Positions 18,308-25,455 of a stretch of 44,503 nt of DNA are shown here, one piece after another. The notes beneath the pieces were generated by a model. The model ran no database searches and had not been told where the DNA came from. It saw only the letters and a list, made by a program, of their open reading frames with translations. This DNA comes from Alkalicoccus saliphilus (GTDB lineage: Bacteria; Bacillota; Bacilli; Bacillales; Salisediminibacteriaceae). The DNA is taken from contig NZ_PZJJ01000027.1 of NCBI RefSeq assembly GCF_003044065.1, positions 1 to 44,503 of the forward strand, written 5' to 3'. The translations under genes were made by a program, and so were the position numbers. Within the stretch, counting starts at the first letter, position 1, and the number at the start of each line of letters is the position of its first letter.

Positions 18308-18907
18308 ATGGAGGCAAGTGAAGAACTGCCGGAAAAAGTAAAGCTTATAGGAAACGGGAATTTAATACAGGAAGAAAAACTCGCTTCTTATATTTACAAA
18401 AGCCTCAAACTGTCAGACAAGTGGAAGCGGGAAGTGTCTCCTGCTTCCATCGAAAAACAAATGAAAGATCCGGAACTGATTTTTCATCCGATGTGGACCG
18501 TAAAACTGCTTGTGATCGCCGATCGCAAACCTTTCCCTTCAAAAGTGATGCCGAATATGCTGTTTATAGACAGTGTCTCGGGGTACCGCGGCCTGTTTTC
18601 CAAAGTTCCGGAATTAAACCATACAGACGTTTATTCCCGCCAGCTTCAAGAGCCGACTATATCCAGGCAGGAGGCGCTCGATAAATACGTACCTGATATT
18701 CAGCAGAAACAGATTAACCGAAGCTATATTCTTAAAAAACCGAGGCATGAAATAGAAAGTATCGAACTCGTTTATCTTCCGCTCTGGAAGGTAAATGTCT
18801 ACGCGGACCGTTCTAAGAAAGTTTATTATATTAATGCCAATACCGGTGAATCAGAAGCACTCGTAAGTGAGCTCTGGAAAACAAAAAAGTGGATCCTTCC
18901 TTCATAA
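18308..18907 (+). CDS. Hypothetical cytosolic protein in symporter operon
   Basis: Encodes 199 residues from ATG 18308 (AGGTGGTG upstream; a TTG just before is possible), 21 bases after the symporter stop. There is no signal or membrane segment. Two similar halves can be seen: a beta-rich segment WTVKLLVIADRK...MLFIDSVSGYRG (about 60-98) and a later one YLPLWKVNVYADRSKKVYYINANTGESE (about 155-182). Both have the aromatic-charged-aliphatic, D/N-x-x-(S/T)-G layout of PepSY-like repeats. That duplication is my reading by eye. It ends the operon before a strong terminator. Confidence 0.75.
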   Translation: MEASEELPEKVKLIGNGNLIQEEKLASYIYKSLKLSDKWKREVSPASIEKQMKDPELIFHPMWTVKLLVIADRKPFPSKVMPNMLFIDSVSGYRGLFSKVPELNHTDVYSRQLQEPTISRQEALDKYVPDIQQKQINRSYILKKPRHEIESIELVYLPLWKVNVYADRSKKVYYINANTGESEALVSELWKTKKWILPS

Positions 18908-18913
18908 ACAAAT

Positions 18914-18947
18914 AAAAAACCACCGCCTTATCCAGCGGTGGTTTTTT
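18914..18947 (+). terminator. Terminator of the cyclodeaminase-symporter operon
   Basis: Perfect AAAAAACCACCGC / GCGGTGGTTTTTT with an eight-base loop, seven bases past the stop at 18907. Confidence 0.95.
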
Positions 18948-19002
18948 GCAAGTTAAAATGTTCAAAAACTGTCTTTCCCTTGCGGCGCAGTTGATCTACA
19001 GT

Positions 19003-19773
19003 TTAACCATCTGTGAAAACATAGCGGCCGCTTCCGAGGGTGATAACCGTTCCGGCGAGGTCGGGATTATCTGTATGGAAATGCAGTTCTATAAGTGTTC
19101 CGGCTGAGCCTTTTTGAAAAAGCAGCTTTTTGCCGCCGAGCTTCAGTTCCACCGGGGAGATTTTTTCGATTCCAAACAGGTCGTGCCAGTGATCAACGCT
19201 TTCTTCCGGATTGGCTGCTTCAAAGACAGCTTTCTGAAGGGCGATTTCTCCGGCTGGATGTGTCGTCAGCCCTTTTTTCTGCAGGGCAGCCAGGCGGTCA
19301 GGGCCGGCGTCTTTCCATTCAATGAAAAAAGGATAAAGCAGTCCCTGAAAACCACCGTCAATGGTGAGCATGCGCCATTCAATAAGCTTCCCTTCGCTGT
19401 CCGTGCGCTTTCCCTCTTTTATTGGAGAGACATCGAGGCCACTTTCCCTCAGGGATTCGGCTGTTGCGTCCAGATTCTCTGTCCGGATGGCGATCCGGGT
19501 GAGCGCTTCGTTTTCCGGAAGATACGTGAGAGCACTTTGAGCAATCAGGTTCGGCTCCGGCGGATTCTCTGCAACATCCCGACTTTCCACGCTGATAAAT
19601 TCCAAATAGGTGAGCCCGAAATAAGCGAGCGCGTTGTGCGTGCCCCAAAGCTTATGGGATCCGCCGTGGAACACGGTGATGCCATGTTTCTGAAAAAGAG
19701 CTTTCGGCTGTTCAAGGTCATTGACGTAGTGTACTGTATGATCTAGCTGTAAGTCCGGTTTATGATTTGTCAT
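19003..19773 (-). CDS. Glyoxalase-like domain (VOC superfamily) protein
   Basis: Encodes 256 residues from ATG 19773, chosen because AAGGGAG lies eight bases before it (a GTG nine bases upstream is too close). LDHTVHYVNDLE at the N-terminus gives the first metal-type His. The segment GTHNALAYFGLTYLEFISVE matches the glyoxalase-like domain (PF13468 type), including a Glu ligand. A second betaalphabeta half covers about 165-256 (VDHWHDLFGIEKISPV). Substrates of this family are mostly unknown. It stands alone on its strand after the lipase gene. Confidence 0.82.
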   Translation of the reverse strand: MTNHKPDLQLDHTVHYVNDLEQPKALFQKHGITVFHGGSHKLWGTHNALAYFGLTYLEFISVESRDVAENPPEPNLIAQSALTYLPENEALTRIAIRTENLDATAESLRESGLDVSPIKEGKRTDSEGKLIEWRMLTIDGGFQGLLYPFFIEWKDAGPDRLAALQKKGLTTHPAGEIALQKAVFEAANPEESVDHWHDLFGIEKISPVELKLGGKKLLFQKGSAGTLIELHFHTDNPDLAGTVITLGSGRYVFTDG

Positions 19774-19830
19774 ACGTTCCACTCCCTTTTCATTTGCTGT
19801 TTATCAGTTCTGCGAGCATATTTATTTCGA

Positions 19831-20679
19831 CTATTTCACTGCCCGCTCAGGATCCGCGGGGCCTTCGTGTTCCAGTGCATCAAAAACAAAAGCAAACGAT
19901 AATCGATCGTAAACAATTTCCTGATGGCCGGCAGGATTTAATGGATAGTAGTCCTGAATGGTAATATTTGATATATGTTTATCCGGTCCGTCGAGGAACG
20001 CAGATGTATATGGAATAACTACTTGGTCTGTTTTTGTAGAAATGACTGTGTAGGAGACATTTCCTGGTGTCTCATTCCCTTGATTCAGATTTTCCAGAAA
20101 CTCAGATCCAGTAAGCTGCTGCTGGCAGGCTTTACAGGAAGTAACATCAGCAGTCCCTGAATTGAGCCGTTCTAAGCCAAAAAAACCTGCCGTTCCATGA
20201 TTGGAAGGAACCAAAGCAATCAAATTTTCCACATAATTTTCCCCATCTAAAAATTTTAAGTATTGCCTCGGCATCATTCCGCCCTGGCTGTGCCCAATAA
20301 TATCCACTTTGTCTGCACCAGTTAATTGTAAAACGTTATCTACAAATTCTTTTAACTCGTAAGCTGAATCTGCAATATCACCAGTGGAAGGTCCCGCATG
20401 AGTTAATCCGTAATTCATCGCATAGACACAGTACCCTTTCTTAGCAAGCTCAGGTGCAAGAGTAAGCCAATTCTGCGAACTTCTTTCAAACGTCCCTGGA
20501 ACAAGAACTACCGGGTTAAGCTTGTCTGAATCCGGTTCACAGTTTGCAAGATTGGCTCCCGGAGGCGGTGCTCCCTGCTCAAGTAAAAACTCTTCTGTTG
20601 AAACTTCCGCCTGCAGATGACCGGGAAATGCAATGAAGAAAATGATTACTAAAAAGAATGGTCCGACATATTTAATCAT
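19831..20679 (-). CDS. Secreted triacylglycerol lipase/esterase
   Basis: Encodes 282 residues with TTGGAGGG before ATG 20679. Residues 1-24 form a signal peptide (FFLVIIFFIAFPGHLQA). The alpha/beta hydrolase fold shows the oxyanion strand NPVVLVPGTF near residue 55 and the nucleophile elbow IIGHSQGGM near 128. A late His (NPAGHQEIVYDR) supplies the triad base; an Asp near 230 is probable. It resembles the class 2 lipases of Streptomyces and Bacillus, about 280-300 residues. It acts outside the cell on lipid esters. Two Cys (CKACQQ) near residue 180 may form a disulfide. Confidence 0.88.
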   Translation of the reverse strand: MIKYVGPFFLVIIFFIAFPGHLQAEVSTEEFLLEQGAPPPGANLANCEPDSDKLNPVVLVPGTFERSSQNWLTLAPELAKKGYCVYAMNYGLTHAGPSTGDIADSAYELKEFVDNVLQLTGADKVDIIGHSQGGMMPRQYLKFLDGENYVENLIALVPSNHGTAGFFGLERLNSGTADVTSCKACQQQLTGSEFLENLNQGNETPGNVSYTVISTKTDQVVIPYTSAFLDGPDKHISNITIQDYYPLNPAGHQEIVYDRLSFAFVFDALEHEGPADPERAVK

Positions 20680-20720
20680 TATAAAATCCCTCCAATATAA
20701 TAAAATTTACAGTCTGCATG

Positions 20721-20770
20721 AAAAAAGCTCACTAATTCACTGCCAGAATGTCAGCAGTAATTCAATGAGC
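20721..20770 (-). terminator. Strong terminator hairpin upstream of the lipase gene
   Basis: An 18-position stem, with one A-A mismatch and a few G-U pairs, starting GCTCATTGAATTACTGC and closing AGTGAATTAGTGAGC. It is followed by six T on the minus strand. It sits 40 bases before the lipase start and 180 after the bluB-like stop. It may end bluB transcription or attenuate the lipase. Confidence 0.8.
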
Positions 20771-20951
20771 CTCTTAAATTTTCCACGCCAACTATTAACT
20801 CAGCTGTTAAATATATAGAAAATTTAGAATTTTGTCAATATCTTTACATTGTATGAGAAATTTCCAGACCGGTGAAGCTGTTCCAATGATCGATATCCAC
20901 TCTCCACTAAAAAAACAATGCGCCAGGAGAAACTAAAGTGAAAAGCAAACT

Positions 20952-21602
20952 TCAGCGCTGGTCCCACTTATCTTCAAAAATAAGATGGTCGAGGGAACGC
21001 CTTTTTTCCCAGTCTGCGGTTTCCAGTATCGGTTTTTCCGGATAGTTGTCGGTGTACCCTATCGATATAAGAGCCAGAGGGTCGATGTGGGGCGGAATGT
21101 TTAAAATGTCCCGGATATCATTTTTCTTATAGAAGCTGACCCACCCCATGGCGAGTCCTTCCGAACAGGCTGCGAGCCACATATTCTGGATCGCGCAGGC
21201 TGTGGACATCATATCTGTTTCCGGGATGGAGTTTCTCCCTAATACGTGGGAACCTCCCCTCGTCGGGTCACACGTGACGCATATCGTCAAAGGCGCTTCT
21301 TTTAGCCCCTCCACTTTTAAACCGAGAAATTTTGATGCTTTTTCCTCTTCATAATGAATAGCCAGCGCACGCCTTTCTTTATCAGCTGCCCAGGCGAGTT
21401 TTTCTTTTATTTCCCCGGAAGAAATCAAAATAAAATTCCACGGCTGCATAAAACCTACAGACGGTGCATGGTGAGCGGCCTCGAGTATTCTATTGATTTT
21501 ATTTTCAGGCACAGGATCAGGCAGAAAGGTGCGGATATCCCGCCTGTTGTAGATAACTTTATACAAAGCGTCTCTTTCGTCACTGCTGAACATATTTTTC
21601 AC
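20952..21602 (-). CDS. bluB: BluB-like 5,6-dimethylbenzimidazole synthase (nitroreductase fold)
   Basis: Encodes 216 residues from a GTG at 21602 (ATG 21593 is an alternative; neither has a strong RBS). The protein contains the BluB hallmark stretches: RRDIRTFLPDPVPE, LEAAHHAPSVGFMQPWNF and LGRNSIPETDMMSTACAIQNMWLAA, then GMGWVSFY-type sequence (here LAMGWVSFYKK). BluB breaks down reduced FMN with oxygen to give the lower ligand of vitamin B12. No other cobalamin gene is in the window, so it may serve salvage or ligand remodelling, or be a nitroreductase relative with another job. Confidence 0.85.
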   Translation of the reverse strand: MKNMFSSDERDALYKVIYNRRDIRTFLPDPVPENKINRILEAAHHAPSVGFMQPWNFILISSGEIKEKLAWAADKERRALAIHYEEEKASKFLGLKVEGLKEAPLTICVTCDPTRGGSHVLGRNSIPETDMMSTACAIQNMWLAACSEGLAMGWVSFYKKNDIRDILNIPPHIDPLALISIGYTDNYPEKPILETADWEKRRSLDHLIFEDKWDQR

Positions 21603-21697
21603 ATCCGTTCTCTTTTAGTTGTTTATCAATATAGTACCAAAATATAACTGACCCTTGTTCTTTTCTTTGGTATTCGCATGCTGGAATCTTTCCACAT

Positions 21698-21734
21698 AAA
21701 AATCCTTCTGGATCAGGAAGCCCTATCCAGAAGG
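21698..21734 (-). terminator. Terminator overlapping the racemase stop codon
   Basis: CCTTCTGGAT / ATCCAGAAGG stem followed by ATTTTTATG on the minus strand. The left arm contains the last codons of the racemase gene, and its stop TAG is at 21725..21723. Confidence 0.88.
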
Positions 21735-22829
21735 AAGTATTTTTAAATGAGATTTTTTGCTGATAATATAGTTTTTGAAAATGTAGGAAGAAGTCATTAA
21801 GGAAAGCAGCGCGCTGTAGTTGAGGCGGAAGGTGACTTCATCACCTACTTGAAGCGGCTCCTCTTTTGCATTAACAATTAAATGATCACCGCTGGAACCG
21901 AGAATATCGATGTCGATGACCGGTCTCAGCCCTCCGGCGAGAACATCCTGTGATCCGACGGCAAGAATGGCCCGCTGCATCAGCCCCTGATCCTTAAAAT
22001 CGGTATACTCCCCGTCCACGTTCTGTCCGGCTTCACCGTAAGGACGTGACGGTTTCGTCTTTACTTCGATTACTTCTGCGATCAATATAAAAGCGTCATT
22101 ATAAAGACCGGGGATTTCATTCCTGTCGAGCGTTTCGCATCCGAGTAAAATGGATTCGCCGATTCGTAAATTATTTATTCTCCCGGTATCCCTGGTTTCC
22201 ATAAACCATTGATAGCTGCCGGAATTTCCGCCGGTAATACAGGTGAAATGAAGCGAAAACAATGCTTCCATCCTGTCGGCCAGACGGGAAAGCTCCATCA
22301 TTTTTTCACCCGTAGGGCGTATACCGCCGAAACAGGCAAAGTTAGCGCCTATTCCGATGATTTGAATTCCTTTGAACGCCAGAGTCTCCCGGATAAAATC
22401 TTCCAGATCCTCCGGCATGATCCCTTCGCGAAGATCCCCCATTTCCACCATCAGAACGACACGGTGTATTTTCCCCTGCTTTAAAGAAACCTTCGAGAGA
22501 GCTTTCAATACGCTGAGCTCTGTATTCATACTAATATCAGCGGTCTTTACCACCGCCTCCACTTCGCTCAGTCCCGGGGTTCTTAAGAGGACGAACTCTG
22601 CTTTAATACCTGCTTTCTGCATATCCGCTAAATTTTTCACCTTAGTATCAGCGAGCATTTTTATTCCGGCATTCAAGAAAACTCCGGCCACCTCTGGAGA
22701 ACCACCCGCACCTTTAGTGACCCCCATAATCTGGATGCCTTTTGAATGATAAAGCTGCACGACACGCTCCGCATTATAGGCAACTTTAGAAAGGTCCACT
22801 TCTACTCTCGGAGCTGACAGATGGATCAA
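21723..22829 (-). CDS. PLP-dependent amino acid racemase, alanine/ornithine racemase-like
   Basis: Encodes 368 residues with an alanine racemase-type N-terminal barrel. EVDLSKVAYNAERV opens it, and the PLP lysine is in IMGVTKGAGG near residue 39. ITGGNSGSYQW (near 200) and NNLRIGESILLGCE (near 219) are landmarks of the ornithine/alanine racemase-like family, as in YhfX-type proteins. It interconverts L- and D- forms of an amino acid not known from sequence. The TTG start overlaps the upstream DUF1611 stop as TTGA, so the two proteins are translationally coupled. A DUF1611 partner suggests D-amino acid metabolism. Confidence 0.85.
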   Translation of the reverse strand: MIHLSAPRVEVDLSKVAYNAERVVQLYHSKGIQIMGVTKGAGGSPEVAGVFLNAGIKMLADTKVKNLADMQKAGIKAEFVLLRTPGLSEVEAVVKTADISMNTELSVLKALSKVSLKQGKIHRVVLMVEMGDLREGIMPEDLEDFIRETLAFKGIQIIGIGANFACFGGIRPTGEKMMELSRLADRMEALFSLHFTCITGGNSGSYQWFMETRDTGRINNLRIGESILLGCETLDRNEIPGLYNDAFILIAEVIEVKTKPSRPYGEAGQNVDGEYTDFKDQGLMQRAILAVGSQDVLAGGLRPVIDIDILGSSGDHLIVNAKEEPLQVGDEVTFRLNYSALLSLMTSSYIFKNYIISKKSHLKILPSG

Positions 22830-23917
22830 TTACTGTAAACGGCGGACCGCTTTTTTTCCAGCTCGGGATATGTTTTAAAAATTGTTTCGACTAGCTTATC
22901 ACAGCTGAATTGAAGTACGTCTGTTGTTGGCAGCGCGTATTTTGCTTCATAATCGGAAATGGTTTGAAGTACTTCCTGATCTGTCATGTTTTCATGATTA
23001 ATCGAAACAGCCGTTACTTTTGCAGTAGAGAAGCTTTCTATCAAGGCAATTTCACTTTCCAGCGTCGGCATAGGTATATAGCTGAAATCTCCGAGATTCT
23101 CTCTTTTCGGCGGGTGCTGCATAATGACCGAGCCCGGCCGGGAACCGCGGATAATCGCACATGAGCTGATGTACGCCGGGTGGCTGAGTGCACCCTGTCC
23201 TTCTACGATCATAATATCCGGCTGCATTTCATCGTACGCTCTTAAGACCTGATGTTCAATTTCTCCCGTCATAAACTGGGAAGGAATCGCGTCGATCGCT
23301 ACACCGTATTTTTTTCCTTGAATGAGCCCAGTCTGGCCTGTCGCGATGAACGCGACTTTCAATCCTTCTTTTTCCAGCGCTTCTTCTAAAAGGACAGAAG
23401 TCGTCCGCTTTCCTACCGCACCATCAGTACCTAGGACAGCTACAATCGGCGTCTCGATATCCAGACTGCGTCCGGAAAATAAATGCATATCCTTTTTCGC
23501 CGGCGGCTTCCGGATATCCTGTATTTCCACTCCGGACTTTCGGGCCTGATTCATGAACACTTCATCTTCCGTGAAGAACTCGTGAAGCGGGTTGACGATA
23601 TTCATCCCGAGCTCCATCGCTTCCATAACGACTTTTCTTTCCTCAGCTTTCAACAGTCCGGCAGATGGTGCCATCCCGATAATAAATTGATCCGGCACGG
23701 CATCCAGATGGGCGACTGCTTCCTGCAGATTCTGAAAGAAAGGAATAAAATTCACTTTCTTTTCCAGGTATTCTCCCGTATCCTGACCGGTTTTCGTACT
23801 GTCTATAACACCTGTAATTGTATAGTTGCCGGCACTTCTGATCAGCCCGTTCGCCGTCTTTCCGTCCATCGTCCCAAAATTATCCTCGCAGTATATTAAA
23901 GCTGTTTTCTTTAACAT
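22826..23917 (-). CDS. DUF1611 family P-loop protein (DgcN-like)
   Basis: Encodes 363 residues. An N-terminal Rossmann-like part (about 1-130) precedes a P-loop domain with the degenerate Walker A VLGTDGAVGKRTTS near residues 163-176, and MIVEGQGALSHPAY near 235-250. This is the DUF1611 architecture; a characterised member, DgcN, acetylates D-glutamate. The neighbouring PLP racemase, coupled by a 4-base overlap, fits a D-amino acid route. GTGGA lies four bases before ATG 23917. Transcription probably starts near 24063 and must pass a terminator-like leader hairpin. Confidence 0.85.
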   Translation of the reverse strand: MLKKTALIYCEDNFGTMDGKTANGLIRSAGNYTITGVIDSTKTGQDTGEYLEKKVNFIPFFQNLQEAVAHLDAVPDQFIIGMAPSAGLLKAEERKVVMEAMELGMNIVNPLHEFFTEDEVFMNQARKSGVEIQDIRKPPAKKDMHLFSGRSLDIETPIVAVLGTDGAVGKRTTSVLLEEALEKEGLKVAFIATGQTGLIQGKKYGVAIDAIPSQFMTGEIEHQVLRAYDEMQPDIMIVEGQGALSHPAYISSCAIIRGSRPGSVIMQHPPKRENLGDFSYIPMPTLESEIALIESFSTAKVTAVSINHENMTDQEVLQTISDYEAKYALPTTDVLQFSCDKLVETIFKTYPELEKKRSAVYSN

Positions 23918-23975
23918 CTATTCCACTACTTCAAATTAATTACATTAAATATATATTTTTCCATATGAACTCACG

Positions 23976-24035
23976 AAAAAACCCCACAGCTTAGTTAAGA
24001 TGTTTCGATCGAAACAAAAAACTAAACTGCAGGGT
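23976..24035 (-). terminator. Leader terminator/attenuator with nested palindrome before the DUF1611 gene
   Basis: On the minus strand ACCCTGCAGTTTAGTT pairs with AACTAAGCTGTGGGGT (small mismatches), and TTTTTT follows. Its loop holds a second perfect palindrome TGTTTCGATCGAAACA (24001-24016). It lies between a promoter (-10 at 24074) and the DUF1611 start at 23917, so it would stop most transcripts unless opened. It could also end the transporter operon. Confidence 0.7.
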
Positions 24036-24068
24036 CTGAGGCCGCTTACTTATTTATCCACTTTCTCC

Positions 24069-24077
24069 ATTGTATCA
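24069..24077 (-). promoter_or_regulatory. Extended -10 promoter for DUF1611-racemase genes
   Basis: Minus strand TGATACAAT (extended -10, hexamer TACAAT at 24074..24069). The -35 box is weak. The predicted start is about 24063, giving a 90-base leader up to the terminator-like hairpin. Confidence 0.5.
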
Positions 24078-24261
24078 CAGTTTTATTAATAAAGGAGTTT
24101 ACCGATTGAATTACTTTCTTTTTGTTAATTGAAGGAGCGGTATTTGTGCGCCTGTGATAAGTACAAATCTGCAAGAACATTAGAGCCGCTGTACTGAGGT
24201 CTTCTCCTGTCAGTTTAAGTCTCAGCTTTCAATTTACCCAACCGCTTCTTATAGGTTCCGC

Positions 24262-24297
24262 TTAATACTCCCTTACCAAACGCAGTCTTTTCTTCAT
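24262..24297 (-). CDS. Possible 11-codon leader peptide
   Basis: In the 442-bp gap between the AbrB-like gene and the DUF1611 gene, AAGGAGGAG stands nine bases before ATG 24297, and the frame MKKRLRLVREY ends at TAA 24264..24262. A second frame over the same bases is open for about 30 codons (…KTAFGKGVLSGTYKKRLG…), so this may be the frameshifted remnant of a small gene instead. No function is known. Confidence 0.3.
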   Translation of the reverse strand: MKKRLRLVREY

Positions 24298-24359
24298 TAT
24301 ATTTATCTCCTCCTTATTAAGAGGCGGGGTGCTTTTATATACACCTTTAAGGAATTTTG

Positions 24360-25385
24360 TTACTTATCACTTCTTTCTATAATCTTTATTAACAGGGGCA
24401 GAGCGAGAAAAACACTGATTACTCTCACTATCTGTAGACTTGCAACCAGGGTTGGCGCTAAACCAAGTGCAAAAGCAGTAGCGGACATTTCAGCAGCTCC
24501 AGCAGGTACTATGCTAAGTAAACTGATAACGTAAGAAGCTTCTGAAAGGCTATAAAAAATATATGCCAACAGAAAACCTAAAATTAAAAATAAGCTTATT
24601 ATTCGGGCACTAATAAGACCAATTTGTTTCAATCGCAGAAAAGTTTTCCTATCAAAGCGTACTCCTACCATAACCCCGATCAATCCTTGACCAATTCCAC
24701 CTACATAAGCAGGTACTTCCCGAACATCAAAAACGAATTCTCCTAGTAAAAAACCAAGAATTATCGCGTATAGAAGAGCTCCGGCTGGGATTTTCCACTT
24801 ATTATTTAAGAAGGTTGCCACTGCAATAACAATAGAAAACAATGTGAAATGTTCAAACGTGAATAGATAACTTTCCTCAGGCAGAGAAAATTCATCGGCA
24901 TGTGACCATATCCCTGCAACCAAAGGGATCAGCAGCACAAAAAAAGTAATTCTCGCCGTATGAAATGCCGCTACAATTCGGTTGTCTGCTCCGTAATCAC
25001 CACTTATACTGATTATTTCTGATGCTCCGCCCGGAATACAACAGAATAAAGCGGTACGCTTATCCAGTATAGGTGCCCATTTATACAGTAACCATCCAAG
25101 AAAAAAACTACCTGTAAATGTGAGAATTAGGCTTATGAATAAAGGGATAAAATAAGTACTTATTATGCCGAAGAGCTCTCTCTCCATTAATATACCGATA
25201 TTTGCTCCTACTAAAGTTAAAGCCAGCTTAAAAGGCAGTCCGTCGAATTTCACATCTGAACGGGAAAGACCATAAAAAACACCAAAAAGTAAAGCCCCTA
25301 GCAGCCACCCTGCTGGTACATTCAGAAAATCGAAAATGAAGCCAGTGGCCAGACCGCAGCTCACTACTATTAAAGCCCGGACCAT
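24360..25385 (-). CDS. AbrB family membrane permease
   Basis: Encodes 341 residues with about ten membrane helices and GGAGT before ATG 25385. Two similar halves are visible (GWLLGALLFGVFYGLSR near 28-44 and AGALLYAIILGFLLGEF near 195-211), as in the AbrB/"ammonia monooxygenase" duplication family. FCCIPGGASEIISISGDYGAD and SIVPAGAAEMSATAFALG are the repeated PGGxxE loops. The role is unknown in general; several members lie beside tripartite tricarboxylate transporters, as here. It follows tctA by 70 bases and is probably cotranscribed. Confidence 0.85.
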   Translation of the reverse strand: MVRALIVVSCGLATGFIFDFLNVPAGWLLGALLFGVFYGLSRSDVKFDGLPFKLALTLVGANIGILMERELFGIISTYFIPLFISLILTFTGSFFLGWLLYKWAPILDKRTALFCCIPGGASEIISISGDYGADNRIVAAFHTARITFFVLLIPLVAGIWSHADEFSLPEESYLFTFEHFTLFSIVIAVATFLNNKWKIPAGALLYAIILGFLLGEFVFDVREVPAYVGGIGQGLIGVMVGVRFDRKTFLRLKQIGLISARIISLFLILGFLLAYIFYSLSEASYVISLLSIVPAGAAEMSATAFALGLAPTLVASLQIVRVISVFLALPLLIKIIERSDK

Positions 25386-25455
25386 AAATATCGACTCCGA
25401 TCTTAATTAAAATCAATTTCCCCCTTTCTTAAGCATTCAAGACCTAAATTATAAT

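Noticed and set aside
23990-24035. T-box or other known riboswitch before the DUF1611 gene
   Set aside because: No T-box sequence (UGGN') or other class signature seen; only a terminator and a nested palindrome.
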